A stretch of DNA of 64,000 nucleotides from an uncultured Pseudomonadota bacterium (GCA_913061235.1 CAJXTB010000011.1:62001-126000); one strand, 5' to 3'. Counted from the stretch's first letter, positions 54,987 to 64,000 are shown. Notes: a model not told the origin generated them from the sequence alone. A program made the numbers and translations.

Positions 54987-56915
54987 TTATTGCTCTACTT
55001 CAACCTGACGATCGAGTTGAATACTCTCAACGCTATCCTGTCCCGGGCGGCCGTCATGGCAAGGAACGCCGTCTGCTGGAGCGGGATCGGTGATGAAGAA
55101 CTGCACGCGGCGGTTCTTGGCACGACCGGCGACGGTTCCATTGTTCGCAATGGAGCAGTCTTCACCGAACCCAACAGCACTCAATCGGCTCGTTGCTACG
55201 CCGCGAGAGACCATGGCCGCCATCACACTGTCAACGCGTCGCTGAGACAGGTCGCGGTTGTACGAGCTGCTGCCCTGGCTATCGGTGTGGCCTTGCACTT
55301 CAAGGTTCACAATCTCTGGCGTGAGGAGCAAGTTGGTCGCGACTTCTTCAACGATTACCTGCGATTCCGCTGTGATCTCAGCCGAGTTCACTTCAAAGTT
55401 GATCGCTTCCAAGATGACGATGGACGTCTCGGTCACAACGGTTGTTGCAGGGATGAGCGACAGCTCAATGACCTGCAAGGAGTGCTCATTGGGAGCGAGC
55501 TCTACTGCGCGTCGTTCCGGGCGGAATCCGTCTGCGCGGGCGAACAGGTCCCACGTTCCTGGTCCGAGCACGAGAATCTCGTTGCCGTCTGCCCCGAGCA
55601 TGCCGTCGCCCGTGCCTTCGTCTCCAGTCCAGGAGATAGCGGCGTCTACCGGATCACCGCTGCCGTCGCGGGCCATGATCATGATGGTGCCTGGACGCCA
55701 GATCTGTCCAAACTCTGCATTGCTGCTTCCTTCGGGTAGGTCCATGGTCTGCGTCTCGGACTCGGTCTGTCCGGTTGGGTCGGTGACTGTGATTTCGGCG
55801 TTGCCGGGAATACGGTCGCTCACCATCAGCTGTCCGCTGTCATCCGTGACTCCGAGCATGACGCCGTCTACGCGGACTTCAACACCTGGCATTGGGTCGT
55901 TGTTCGGGTTGAGAACGGTGACAGCCAGGCTGGCCAGTTGGTCAGGACAGCCGTCGTCATCCTTGTAGTTGTTGGCGGTCTCGGGCTCGGTTGGACAGAC
56001 GTCGATGTCGTCGACGATACCGTCTCTATCCGTGTCCATTGCCCTGCCCTTGTTGTTGACGACCACGCCCGCCAGCAGACGGAACTGGCTCGCACCGGCA
56101 CCCGGGGTCACTGCTGTCTGAAGGGACAGAGTTCCGGTGAGGGCGTCGAGCAGCTTGCCACGTGCGGAGAGCGCGATTTCTCCGGGGCTGCCCTTGCCGC
56201 TGACTTCGCTTCCCTTGAGAGCGGGATTCATCCAGGCCTCAACCTGAATGCCGTAGCGGTCCTCGAAGTGCCAGCCACCGGCCAATCCCAGCATGAGGTG
56301 GTTGCCTGGGTTGAGGTTTTCGAACGGCTCGCTTGAACCGAATCCAGCACCGATGTTGCCGGTGATGGACCAGGTGTCGTTGCCCCAGCCTGGAGCGAGG
56401 ATGATTTCGCCGCCCACACCTGGGTCGCCAAGGAGACGGTCGTTGTTGCCCGTTGGCAACCGAAGGGCGGGAACCACGGACAGGCCGAAGCTTGATGCAT
56501 CGGGGTCGCGTAGGACAATTCCGACGGGCACGGCAAGGCGCAAGTCACCGACCGTTGGGCCGCCGTCACCCATGTCACCACCTGCGGTGAACCAGAGGGG
56601 CATGGAGAGACCGGCTGCGATGCGTTCGTGTAGCGAGACATGACCACCGAGATTCACGCCCACCGTGTTGGTGAGCAGCGAAGTACGGCTCTCGTTGTCG
56701 CCTGCGCCGCGAATGAGCACGACGTTGTTCTTCGAGTACTCGAAGAGTGCTTCGATGCCCCAGGTACCGGATTCTTGGGCTTCGGGAACCCAGAGATTGA
56801 CCGCATCGGTCACGTCGCCGTCGGATGGCACCTGGGTGTAGCCGTGGCCATCGAATCCGCCATCTTGGGCGTTGGCGGCGGTGGTCAGAGCAGCAATGAG
56901 TAGAAGACTGGACAT
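54987..56915 (-). CDS. OmpA-family outer-membrane protein
   Basis: A 642-residue exported protein (signal LLIAALTTAANA). Residues about 20-290 read as an outer-membrane beta-barrel (HVSLHERIAAGLSMPLWFTA; LMLGLAGGWHFEDRYGIQVE). A calcium-type TSP3-like loop follows at about 293-318 (DTDRDGIVDDIDVCP), then Ig-like modules (VTVLNPNNDPMPGVEVRVDG). The C-terminal OmpA domain (about 510-615) carries INFEVNSAEITAESQ, the peptidoglycan-contact LEVQGHTDSQGSSSYN and LSQRRVDSVMAAMVSRG. It would tie the outer membrane to the wall. Residues after the OmpA domain form a short acidic tail. Confidence 0.9.
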   Translation of the reverse strand: MSSLLLIAALTTAANAQDGGFDGHGYTQVPSDGDVTDAVNLWVPEAQESGTWGIEALFEYSKNNVVLIRGAGDNESRTSLLTNTVGVNLGGHVSLHERIAAGLSMPLWFTAGGDMGDGGPTVGDLRLAVPVGIVLRDPDASSFGLSVVPALRLPTGNNDRLLGDPGVGGEIILAPGWGNDTWSITGNIGAGFGSSEPFENLNPGNHLMLGLAGGWHFEDRYGIQVEAWMNPALKGSEVSGKGSPGEIALSARGKLLDALTGTLSLQTAVTPGAGASQFRLLAGVVVNNKGRAMDTDRDGIVDDIDVCPTEPETANNYKDDDGCPDQLASLAVTVLNPNNDPMPGVEVRVDGVMLGVTDDSGQLMVSDRIPGNAEITVTDPTGQTESETQTMDLPEGSSNAEFGQIWRPGTIMIMARDGSGDPVDAAISWTGDEGTGDGMLGADGNEILVLGPGTWDLFARADGFRPERRAVELAPNEHSLQVIELSLIPATTVVTETSIVILEAINFEVNSAEITAESQVIVEEVATNLLLTPEIVNLEVQGHTDSQGSSSYNRDLSQRRVDSVMAAMVSRGVATSRLSAVGFGEDCSIANNGTVAGRAKNRRVQFFITDPAPADGVPCHDGRPGQDSVESIQLDRQVEVEQ

Positions 56916-57155
56916 AGGGAACTCCGATATGGCGGGGTCTTACCACGAATCCAATCGACTGCTAGGAAAGCATCGCATCATTGTGCGGGACCTTCGCCAT
57001 GACCTGCAAGCAGACATTTGCGTATGCAAGGTATCAAAGGAGTTTTTGGAGAGTGGCTCTTCCGAAGACTGTGCTCTGTCTTCCTCCTTCTCTTTGATTC
57101 TTTCGGGGATGCAACGTGGTGTATACACTCGTATAGTCCACCCTGTGGAGACTCC

Positions 57156-58154
57156 ATGCGACTGCCGATTTCCGCGCTGCTCTTGTTGGTGGCGTGTCCT
57201 GCAGATCAGGACTCGGACAGCGGTGGCGGCACGGACGGTACCGACGCCCCTGAGACCATCTACGACTGTGCCGCACTGCCCGACGAACCCACCCAGACGC
57301 GTGTGGTTCCCGGTGCAAGCGGCTACCACGGACTTGCCTTCGATAGCTCGGGCCGGTTGGTGGGAAGCGATGGCAATGCCTTGATTCGAACCCAGTCCGA
57401 TGGAACCCGAGAGATCTGGATTCCGGGCTTAGGGGAGCTTGAGCAGATCGCTTTCTTGCCCTCGGGTGAGCTGGTGGTGTCCGCGGCCGAGAATGGCGCC
57501 CTGTGGAAGCTCTCGGAAGAAGGAGGGCGAGAGTTGTTGGTAGGCGACCTGTTTGCCTATGGGGTGGTGCTTGGACCCGACGGCTTCATCTACACATCTG
57601 GGTGGCGCGGCATCTCCCGAGTGGACCCCGCAGATGGAACCGTTGAGGTGCTCGGCAGCGTGGACGCAACGCTAGGAAGTGAGCCCCATGCCATCGGTTT
57701 TGGTCTGGGCAATGACCGCTTCTACGCGGGAGTCATTTCTTACACAGAGGAAGGTGTTGATCCGCACCTGGCTCCCGTTTTTGAGTGGACCGTAGACGGA
57801 GCTCAGCGGTTTTCAACCGAACCATCGGTCCTGGTGAGCGCACTTGGCCTTGGCTGGCATGACACCATGGGCGTTGATGTGTGTGGGAATCTGTACGTGG
57901 CCGACTTTCGGACGACCAACCTGTACCGAATCACACCGCTCGGAGCTGTGACGACCCTTATCGACTGGCAATACCCGTATGGAGACAATGAGGGCAGGTC
58001 CGAGTACGGACATGCGTTGTTGTGGGGCAGCGGGGAAGACGGGTGGCGAGAAGACGCTCTGTACATGACCATGCCGTACAGCGACAACCAAGTTCAGGAG
58101 ATTGTTTTGGGCATTCCTGGCAAAGATTGGGACGGTGAGGTCCTGAATCGGTGA
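57156..58154 (+). CDS. Beta-propeller (SMP-30/gluconolactonase-like) lipoprotein
   Basis: A 332-residue lipoprotein from ATG 57156 (SALLLLVAC), with a short Asp/Ser/Gly linker. The mature part is a beta-propeller: repeats such as GLAFDSSGRLVGSDGN, IAFLPSGELVVSAAENG, VVLGPDGFIYTSGWRG and MGVDVCGNLYVADFR match the SMP-30/NHL type. Key residues for lactonase activity cannot be confirmed by eye, so an enzyme role is uncertain. Upstream 240 bp separates it from the divergent OmpA gene. Confidence 0.75.
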   Translation: MRLPISALLLLVACPADQDSDSGGGTDGTDAPETIYDCAALPDEPTQTRVVPGASGYHGLAFDSSGRLVGSDGNALIRTQSDGTREIWIPGLGELEQIAFLPSGELVVSAAENGALWKLSEEGGRELLVGDLFAYGVVLGPDGFIYTSGWRGISRVDPADGTVEVLGSVDATLGSEPHAIGFGLGNDRFYAGVISYTEEGVDPHLAPVFEWTVDGAQRFSTEPSVLVSALGLGWHDTMGVDVCGNLYVADFRTTNLYRITPLGAVTTLIDWQYPYGDNEGRSEYGHALLWGSGEDGWREDALYMTMPYSDNQVQEIVLGIPGKDWDGEVLNR

Positions 58155-58223
58155 GACCAACAGCGAATCGCCCTTGGGGACTGGCCCTCAATTACTTGCC
58201 TACGGCCGGAACGATTCACGGCA

Positions 58224-59195
58224 TTACTCGCAGACCTGATTGACGGTGTCACAGGTCAGACCTTCCGGGCAATCATCTTGGCTATTGCAGGGAGTGAAGC
58301 CGGATACCCGCACACTCGGAGTTCTTTGGGACTGGGTGATGAGGTCCACGCATCCACCGCCCGTTTGTGCGTTGTCGACGGTTCGACGGGACAGCGAGCC
58401 GCTAGGAAAGCCGGTGACGCCGGCATCGATAAGGTCATCCACGATGGCCGCTGGGATGGTGCCGTTGCCGTCGTCATCAAAGTCGCAGAAGACGGTTGCT
58501 GGTGAGGCGCCGTGCTGGTCAATGCGCATGGCTAGCTGCACGTGTGCGCGCCCTGCGGCGGGTGTCCAGGCGACCTGCATGTCTACGCCACGAGCCATCA
58601 GCCACTCACTCGCGGGCATCACGAGGGGCTCAACCCCAATGCCGTGTAGGTCGAACGCGCCATCCTCGGCGCTGTCGGCGCGAAGCTGAAGCAGGTCTCC
58701 CGCTTCAAACGCGGGGTGGGGAAGTGAGGTGTTGAAGTAGCGAAACCCTGGTTGCACAGGGTCCATTCGGACATCGACACGAAGGCCTGCAACAGTGACT
58801 TGACCTAGGTCTTGTGCCTCTGGGTATGGCAAGCAGATCCCGTCGAAGTCGCAGGTCTCGTCAGGCGCACACCCTCCTTCACAGAAGGGATTGTTGCGAA
58901 CCAACAGTCGACAGTCTCCTTCAGCCGATACTTCTGGGGTGATTGTTACGGGAACAACGCCGTTGGTGACGGCGCCATCGACGACCGTGTACGTGTCAAA
59001 GTCGGAGATGGTGAACTCGCCATAGTGGTCAGTCAAGGCACAATCGCCGGCAAGCTCCACGGTTGCTGCATCTCCCTCGGGTGGGTCGAGGGGTTCGGAG
59101 GTACCCGAGTCGGTGTCGGTGTCCGTGTCGGTGTCTAGGGCTGGAGCTGGGCAGGCGGCTAGGAGAAGCAGCGAGAGGATGAGCTGGGCTTTCAC
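58224..59195 (-). CDS. Lipoprotein with Asp-Thr linker and Cys-rich end
   Basis: A 323-residue lipoprotein. GTG 59195 gives VKAQLILSLLLLAAC; the frame to 59309 upstream lacks a signal. An Asp-Thr linker follows. The mature part has Cys clusters in the middle (NPFCEGGCAPDETCDFDGIC) and at the end (CNSQDDCPEGLTCDTVNQVC), similar to the Cys knots seen in many Myxococcota surface proteins. It is divergent from the PEP/pyruvate-binding gene. Function unknown. Confidence 0.68.
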   Translation of the reverse strand: MKAQLILSLLLLAACPAPALDTDTDTDTDSGTSEPLDPPEGDAATVELAGDCALTDHYGEFTISDFDTYTVVDGAVTNGVVPVTITPEVSAEGDCRLLVRNNPFCEGGCAPDETCDFDGICLPYPEAQDLGQVTVAGLRVDVRMDPVQPGFRYFNTSLPHPAFEAGDLLQLRADSAEDGAFDLHGIGVEPLVMPASEWLMARGVDMQVAWTPAAGRAHVQLAMRIDQHGASPATVFCDFDDDGNGTIPAAIVDDLIDAGVTGFPSGSLSRRTVDNAQTGGGCVDLITQSQRTPSVRVSGFTPCNSQDDCPEGLTCDTVNQVCE

Positions 59196-59328
59196 ATGAC
59201 CTTCGATTGCATACAGGGGACGATGTCGATCACCGTAGACCCAAAGTGAACGCTTCGCTCGCGTCCGCTCACGTTTCCGGCGATGACGGTCCACGCGCCC
59301 TAAGGCCATACTCTATGCTGGAGACTGC

Positions 59329-61347
59329 ATGCGCCGCCTAACTGCCATCTCATTGACTGCCGTTCTTTCGGCATGCCCTGGCCCAGACAACGACACTGTG
59401 GACCCGGATACCGATGGGCCGCTGGTCTGTGAGATTGAAGACGGCGAGCAGCCCGATTCCGCCTCCCGGTTGGGCTGCCCAGAGGACTTTGACGCGCTGG
59501 CGGCAGCTCCGTTGGACGCCAGCATTCCGGGCGCTCGCTCGGCCAAGACCCTTGTTGACCGCTCTGACAGCAACGCGCTGTACTTCATGAACAGCACTCG
59601 CTACCCGATTCACTGGGACTTCGCGTCGGCCAACCTGTCCGGTGGCGGGCTGCCGTTTGTTCCCGAACTCTCCACGTTTAACCAGACTGAGTACACCAGT
59701 CCGGACCGTCGTTTCGTGTTGGGGGCCGTGACCTACTACGCGGGGCCGGATGTGTGGACCTACGAGCTAGCGCCGTACGACACCGCCAGTGTTGAGATGA
59801 TTGAGATGGCCTTCGACGCGATTCGGGACAACGCGTGGATGGGGGCGGACCTCATGCTGCACCCCTCGTCGGACGTTGTCCTGCGAAACACGGTGGACCT
59901 TCCCGATGACATCCCCATCATCACGACGGACGAGCTGTTCGACGGCATCGACTACCAGCCGCTGAACCTGGGCGAGACGGTCGCTCAGCTGTCGTTTCAC
60001 CGTGCTGCAGACGTTGACGAGTCCTTCGTCAATCCGCGTGAGCTGGTGGTCCTCGACGCGATTCCCAACGACATCTCGGTGGTTGCAGGCATCATTACTG
60101 GTGCGTTTCAGACGCCGCTGTCGCACATCAATGTGTTGTCCCAGAACCGGGGCACTCCGAACATGGCGTTGCGCGGTGCCTTCGACAACGAAGAGCTGCG
60201 CGCGTTGGATGGTGCTTGGGTTCGGCTGACCGTGAGCGCGAACGACTGGACCGTACAAGAGGTCACCCTTGCGGAAGCGGACGCCTGGTGGCTCGAAAAT
60301 CGGCCCGATCCGCTTGATATTGGCACAATGAACCTGGCCGTCACCGCCATTACTGACGACGTTGACCTCTTGAATCTTGAAGGACAGTCCTTGTCCGTGG
60401 CCTTGTCGGAAGCAGTGCCGGCTTTCGGTGGAAAGGCGGCTCACTATGGTGGTTTGTCCTTGATCGGAGACACCGTTCCGGCGCCACCTGGCTTCGCGAT
60501 TCCGGTGTACTACTACAACGAGCACATGCTGACCCACGACCTGTGGGACAGGGTCGATGAGATGCTTGCGGACGACGCCTTTCGCTCGGACCCAGCAGTA
60601 CGCGCCGTCCAGCTACAGTCCCTCCGCGACGCCATCACCGACGCGCCAATCGATGCGGACTTGCTGGCGGAAATCACCGCCAAGATCTTGGACGGCCCCT
60701 ACGGAACCACCCGTATGCGGTTCCGCTCCAGCACCAATGCGGAGGACCTCGGCACCTTCACAGGAGCGGGATTGTACACATCCAAGACGGGCGACCCCAC
60801 AGACCCAGACAAGCCCGTGGACGAGGCCATGAAGAAGGTCTGGGCGAGCGTGTGGGGCCAGCGCGCCTTTGAGGAGCGGGAGTACTGGGGCATTGACCAT
60901 ACGCAGGTCGGCATGGCTCTGCTGTCACACCGTTCCTTCCCGGATGAAGAGGCCAACGGCGTTGCGATTACGGCGAATCTGTTCAACCCGTCTGGGCTAG
61001 AGCCGGCCTTCTACGTCAACGTGCAGCAGGGCGAAGAGTCGGTGGTCGAGCCAGAACCGGGCGTCATCAGCGACCAGTTTTTGTACTACTTCGACCTGCC
61101 CGGTCAGCCGAGTGTCTATCTGGCGCACAGCAGCCTGATTGCTGACGGCGAGACCGTCTTGTCCGATGCACAGACATTTGAGCTCGGTGGAGCCCTACGT
61201 GCCGTTCACAACTACTTCGCCCCGGCGTACGGAAGTGCCGTGTTCTACGCCATGGACACGGAGTTCAAGTTTGACGACGATGGCCTGGACCAAGAGCCCA
61301 TCCTGTACGTCAAACAAGCGCGTCCCTACCCGGGACGCGGTGAGTAG
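59329..61347 (+). CDS. PEP/pyruvate-binding domain lipoprotein with permuted domains
   Basis: A 672-residue lipoprotein (LTAVLSACPGP). Residues about 240-310 resemble the swivelling phosphohistidine domain of PEP-utilising enzymes (TGAFQTPLSHINVLSQNRGT, with the His), and residues about 355-665 resemble the ATP-grasp PEP/pyruvate-binding domain (AFGGKAAHYGGLSLI; MRFRSSTNAEDLGTFTGAGL). In pyruvate-phosphate dikinase the ATP-grasp domain comes first; the order here is like plant glucan-water dikinases. The lipobox places it outside the cytoplasm, where ATP is not expected, so its present activity is unclear. Confidence 0.8.
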   Translation: MRRLTAISLTAVLSACPGPDNDTVDPDTDGPLVCEIEDGEQPDSASRLGCPEDFDALAAAPLDASIPGARSAKTLVDRSDSNALYFMNSTRYPIHWDFASANLSGGGLPFVPELSTFNQTEYTSPDRRFVLGAVTYYAGPDVWTYELAPYDTASVEMIEMAFDAIRDNAWMGADLMLHPSSDVVLRNTVDLPDDIPIITTDELFDGIDYQPLNLGETVAQLSFHRAADVDESFVNPRELVVLDAIPNDISVVAGIITGAFQTPLSHINVLSQNRGTPNMALRGAFDNEELRALDGAWVRLTVSANDWTVQEVTLAEADAWWLENRPDPLDIGTMNLAVTAITDDVDLLNLEGQSLSVALSEAVPAFGGKAAHYGGLSLIGDTVPAPPGFAIPVYYYNEHMLTHDLWDRVDEMLADDAFRSDPAVRAVQLQSLRDAITDAPIDADLLAEITAKILDGPYGTTRMRFRSSTNAEDLGTFTGAGLYTSKTGDPTDPDKPVDEAMKKVWASVWGQRAFEEREYWGIDHTQVGMALLSHRSFPDEEANGVAITANLFNPSGLEPAFYVNVQQGEESVVEPEPGVISDQFLYYFDLPGQPSVYLAHSSLIADGETVLSDAQTFELGGALRAVHNYFAPAYGSAVFYAMDTEFKFDDDGLDQEPILYVKQARPYPGRGE

Positions 61348-61350
61348 TCT

Positions 61351-63060
61351 CTACTGACCGGCCGGGTCGAACACAACGATGGCGGGGTGACTTGGGCACT
61401 CGGAGCCGCCGGGCAAGTTCGCTGTGGCCAGGACCTGCTCACCGACGTTGGCCGGTGTGGTGACGTCGATGTCATCTGTGTAGAGGAAGGTTGTTCCCTC
61501 AAGACCGGCAAGTACCGGGTGGTCTGAACCCATGGTGACTTCGTACGCGTTGCCAGTGTTGTTGTTGATGCGTACGCCACAGTACGGTGTGCCGTTGTTC
61601 ACATGCTCAAGCTTGGTCAGCGGCGTCATGGTGAATGCCTGGCCCAATGCCCAGGTGATGTCGTCACCCTGGAGAACCAAGCCGCCTCCGAGAGCTTGAA
61701 ACTGGAGCAACGTGTCACGGCTGGCGAGGTCATCGACGGGCCAGCCTGGGTTGCTGAACCAGACGACGTCGTAGCCTACGAGGTCTGCGGGCTGGATTCC
61801 CTGCTCCGGTTCTTCGAGGACATCGACGCTCAAGCCAGTGGCGAGTAGCGTGTCTTCCACAAAGCCGGGGTCGGTGGGGAACTCAAAGCGACGGCCGTCA
61901 TCCAAGACGACGAGCACCTTCGGGTCTTCGATTGGGGCGACCCAATCAACCGCATTGGTGACCAAGCGCTGTGAGGTGGTTTCTCCGATACTTGGCTTGC
62001 TAATCGTGAGGATGAACGTGACCATCCGACCGACCTGCTGTTGCTGGTCTGCGGGGCAGGGGGCAGTGACGGTGCTCAGCTCGGTTCCGGTGACAACCTC
62101 TTCGCCGCGGGTCCATGTCCAGTTCAGCTCGACTTCCAGAGTGCCGCAGGCAGCGCTTGGCATGGCAGCACAGACCTGTGAGGTACTGGAGAAGTAGTCG
62201 GTGAAGTCAGCGAACACGCCCTCAACCTGCGACGGCTCATCAACGCGAACGTGCCGGCCACCGGTGACGGAGGCGAGCTCCGCGAGTGCTGCGTGGTCGG
62301 GTTCGTCGCCCAAGCCCACGGTGTAGATGGGCGTGGTGACACCCATGACGCGCAGGTTGTACAGGTCTGTCAGGCGCGTATCCAGGCCGTCTCCTGGGTA
62401 GCGGTCCTTGTCGTAGTCCTGCTGTTCGGCGGAGTTGTTCTCGCGGCCATCCGTGAAGGCGACGATGCCGAGGGGCTCTTGGGCCGAGCAGAAGGTGTCT
62501 AGGTCCGGCCAGATGCCAGCGACCTGACGGTCTTGAACTGCGCCGCCGAGGGTCTCGTTGCCCATGCGCACGCCGTCATACAGAGCGGTCCATCCGTTGG
62601 TGCTCGCCAGACCATCAATGGCTGCGGTGAGCGCGGCAGCGTCATCTGTGACGGGGGACAGGACTTCCGAGTTGGTACTGACGCGAACCAGCGACGCTTG
62701 GCCGCCTTGGCCAAGAACGCCGTCAACCATGGTCTGGGCGCCGGCTTGTACCGAGGGCACGTAGCCGGACTCAGAGCCCGAGTTGTCCAAGACTAGAGCA
62801 ACGTCTCCGTTGGCGGCTTCCGTACAGCGAGCGGTCACGGTGCCTTGGGGAAGGTCTGCCCAGTCGGCGCCCGGTCGGCGGTAGCGGATGGCGGCTTCGA
62901 TGCTGCCTTCATCACACGGAATGGCGGCGCTGCCGTCTGTCGCCAGAAGGTGGAAGGAGAGGAATGACCCCTGCTGCGCGGAGACTCCGACACGCACACG
63001 CTGCGGCTGAAGGGTTTCTTGAGGTGCCTCAATTTCTGTGGCACATCCAGCAACAACCAA
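61351..63060 (-). CDS. VWA-domain lipoprotein, signal peptide interrupted by TGA
   Basis: A 569-codon frame. A VWA domain spans about residues 105-300 with MIDAS residues in VALVLDNSGSESG, TNGWTALYDGV and AFTDGRENN. The rest has a Cys pair (AACGTLEVELNW) and a DUF-like end. The lipobox AGC appears only 6 residues after the first usable codon, TTG 63060. The natural start is ATG 63087: it has GGGGGAAG ribosome-site spacing and reads MTRFVGL, then TGA, then ALVVAGC. So a full signal peptide is broken by one stop codon. It could be a recent pseudogene, a sequencing error, readthrough or reassigned TGA. Confidence 0.7.
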   Translation of the reverse strand: MVVAGCATEIEAPQETLQPQRVRVGVSAQQGSFLSFHLLATDGSAAIPCDEGSIEAAIRYRRPGADWADLPQGTVTARCTEAANGDVALVLDNSGSESGYVPSVQAGAQTMVDGVLGQGGQASLVRVSTNSEVLSPVTDDAAALTAAIDGLASTNGWTALYDGVRMGNETLGGAVQDRQVAGIWPDLDTFCSAQEPLGIVAFTDGRENNSAEQQDYDKDRYPGDGLDTRLTDLYNLRVMGVTTPIYTVGLGDEPDHAALAELASVTGGRHVRVDEPSQVEGVFADFTDYFSSTSQVCAAMPSAACGTLEVELNWTWTRGEEVVTGTELSTVTAPCPADQQQQVGRMVTFILTISKPSIGETTSQRLVTNAVDWVAPIEDPKVLVVLDDGRRFEFPTDPGFVEDTLLATGLSVDVLEEPEQGIQPADLVGYDVVWFSNPGWPVDDLASRDTLLQFQALGGGLVLQGDDITWALGQAFTMTPLTKLEHVNNGTPYCGVRINNNTGNAYEVTMGSDHPVLAGLEGTTFLYTDDIDVTTPANVGEQVLATANLPGGSECPSHPAIVVFDPAGQ

Positions 63061-63087
63061 GGCTCACAGGCCTACAAAGCGAGTCAT
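63061..63087 (-). other. Disrupted signal-peptide segment of the VWA lipoprotein
   Basis: Nine codons from ATG 63087: seven sense codons (MTRFVGL), TGA at 63066-63064, and GCC. The frame continues directly into the 569-codon gene below it. TGG in place of TGA would restore a normal signal. Confidence 0.75.
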
Positions 63088-63238
63088 GTTTCTTCCCCCG
63101 AAGATGCTCTGGACCTAATGGTTCCCGACACTAATCGCCACCGAAACCCCGATGGTAGCGGTGTGTAGGACTCGCGTAGGATTACGATATGAGGGTGTCG
63201 ATGTATGAGGTGGGTGTACGAATCAAACGGAGGCTTCA

Positions 63239-64000
63239 ATGCCGCGGCTCATACTTCCAGCGCTATTGTTGTTTATCGGATGTGACACAGATGTCGGCAT
63301 CACCAACTTGCCGGATGTTCAGGCCGAGGCGCCGGTGGCCGTGTTGTCCGTGACGCCAACCTCTCTCCACTTCGACAGTCCACAGATTGGCAGCAGCCAA
63401 GACGTTGTGGTGGCCAATATCGGTGGCGACGACTTGCTCATCGAGAACATCGAGGTGTTCTTAGCCGAAGACCGATTCATCGTCTCCGATGCGCCGCTTC
63501 GGGTTGTGGAACCCGGTCAATCAACCACCATCACGGTGTCTTGGGTCGGAACGGACTCTGCTGACGCCTCGGGGCTCATTGTCGTCCACACAGATGCCCC
63601 AGAGGCGGGCTCGATTGAAGTAAGCGTCACTGTCGCGGCCCCAGATGTCGTGGGCTGCGACCCGCTCGGCACTCCCTTCGGTGGCGGAGACGGAACATCC
63701 GCTGAGCCTTGGCGTCTGTGTTCTGTTGACCAGTTCGACGCCATACGAACCGCTCCAGAGGCCGCGTTCCGTCTGTACAGCGACATTGATCTGTCTGCCG
63801 CGTCGCTCGCTCCAATCCCTGTGTTTAGCGGTGTTCTTGACGGTGCCAACTACACGCTTTCTGACTGGTCGCACACTGACCCGGCTGGGCAGCTGGCCCT
63901 CATTCGCCGGCTGGAGGGAGGCCATGTTCATGATCTGAACATCCTCCGTCCCGTGCTGAACGCTGGGCAGGGGGAAGCGGTTCTGGCGCTTGCGGTCATA
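63239..64000 (+). CDS. Lipoprotein with ASH-like domain, 3' end outside window
   Basis: ATG 63239 opens a 254-codon frame to the right edge. A lipoprotein signal PRLILPALLLFIGC is followed by an Ig-like ASH/HYDIN-type domain, about residues 30-140 (VTPTSLHFDSPQIGSSQDVV; VVEPGQSTTITVSWVG), like the one at 40427. From about residue 150 the sequence has short repeats typical of GLUG or beta-helix modules (LYSDIDLSAASLAPIPVFSG; LIRRLEGGHVHDLNI). A surface protein related to the 40427 protein is likely; the C-terminal part is unseen. Confidence 0.75.
   Translation, partial: MPRLILPALLLFIGCDTDVGITNLPDVQAEAPVAVLSVTPTSLHFDSPQIGSSQDVVVANIGGDDLLIENIEVFLAEDRFIVSDAPLRVVEPGQSTTITVSWVGTDSADASGLIVVHTDAPEAGSIEVSVTVAAPDVVGCDPLGTPFGGGDGTSAEPWRLCSVDQFDAIRTAPEAAFRLYSDIDLSAASLAPIPVFSGVLDGANYTLSDWSHTDPAGQLALIRRLEGGHVHDLNILRPVLNAGQGEAVLALAVI

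Noticed and set aside
54948-55739. A 263-codon plus-strand open frame
   Set aside because: Antisense to the OmpA C-terminal domain, which is clearly real.
57094-57137. Promoter guess upstream of the beta-propeller gene (TTGATT and TATAGT)
   Set aside because: Spacing does not fit 16-19 bp; no other support.

Overview
This is 64 kb of high-GC DNA from what looks like a Myxococcota (former Deltaproteobacteria) chromosome. The lineage call rests on two C-terminal tails of the MYXO-CTERM type (Cys cluster, hydrophobic stretch, Arg run; ends of the genes at 42529-43953 and 46523-48616), MopE-type Asp/Cys repeat proteins, a eukaryotic-like Ser/Thr kinase, and an unusual density of lipoproteins, several with long Asp-Thr/Asp-Ser linkers directly after the lipobox. 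No rRNA, tRNA, CRISPR array, phage or transposase gene was seen. The species is not identifiable by eye.

Layout. 1-16 kb: the 3' part of an atypical short-chain dehydrogenase; a convergent 1677-residue acidic, coiled-coil protein carrying annexin-like repeats; a PLP decarboxylase; a secreted esterase divergent from a LysR regulator with three TTCGAA boxes between them; several small exported proteins; a flavin reductase; a bestrophin-like channel; and a di-haem DHOR-type cytochrome. 16-34 kb: the main metabolic system. Thirteen minus-strand genes (31308 down to 16071) with overlapping or nearly touching ends encode two related carbohydrate-binding-like lipoproteins, a ROK repressor, a clan GH-A glycosidase fused to an outer-membrane beta-barrel, two more lipoproteins, a GH16 glucanase, a complete Opp/Dpp-type ABC importer and a cytoplasmic GH1 beta-glucosidase. 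The operon glgC-glgA (ADP-glucose synthesis, glycogen synthase) lies directly upstream on the same strand. I read this as a beta-glucan (laminarin-like) capture, import and hydrolysis locus placed next to a glycogen storage module, with no SusC/SusD pair.

34-40 kb: a DUF1549/DUF1588-like lipoprotein, a Tat-exported DUF1501 protein, a small c-type cytochrome and a PA14-like lipoprotein form an operon of a kind known mostly from planctomycetes. It is followed upstream by an intergenic element with inverted heptamer arrays and by two more lipoproteins. 40-50 kb: surface proteins, namely beta-helix proteins, MopE-repeat proteins, a MYXO-CTERM metallophosphoesterase, a BMP-type binding lipoprotein and a TPR protein. 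50-55 kb: a membrane Ser/Thr kinase translationally coupled to a DUF4140/DUF4139 protein. 55-64 kb: an OmpA-family protein, a beta-propeller lipoprotein, a lipoprotein version of a PEP/pyruvate-binding enzyme with permuted domains, a VWA lipoprotein whose signal peptide is interrupted by an in-frame TGA, and a lipoprotein gene running off the right edge.

Regulatory sequence seen by eye: a dyad GAAAAWTTTTC occurs upstream of four separate envelope-protein operons (40224, 40368, 50594, 51059). A palindrome sits just downstream of the predicted promoter of the glucan operon. All functional calls are from sequence reading alone; no database search was run.
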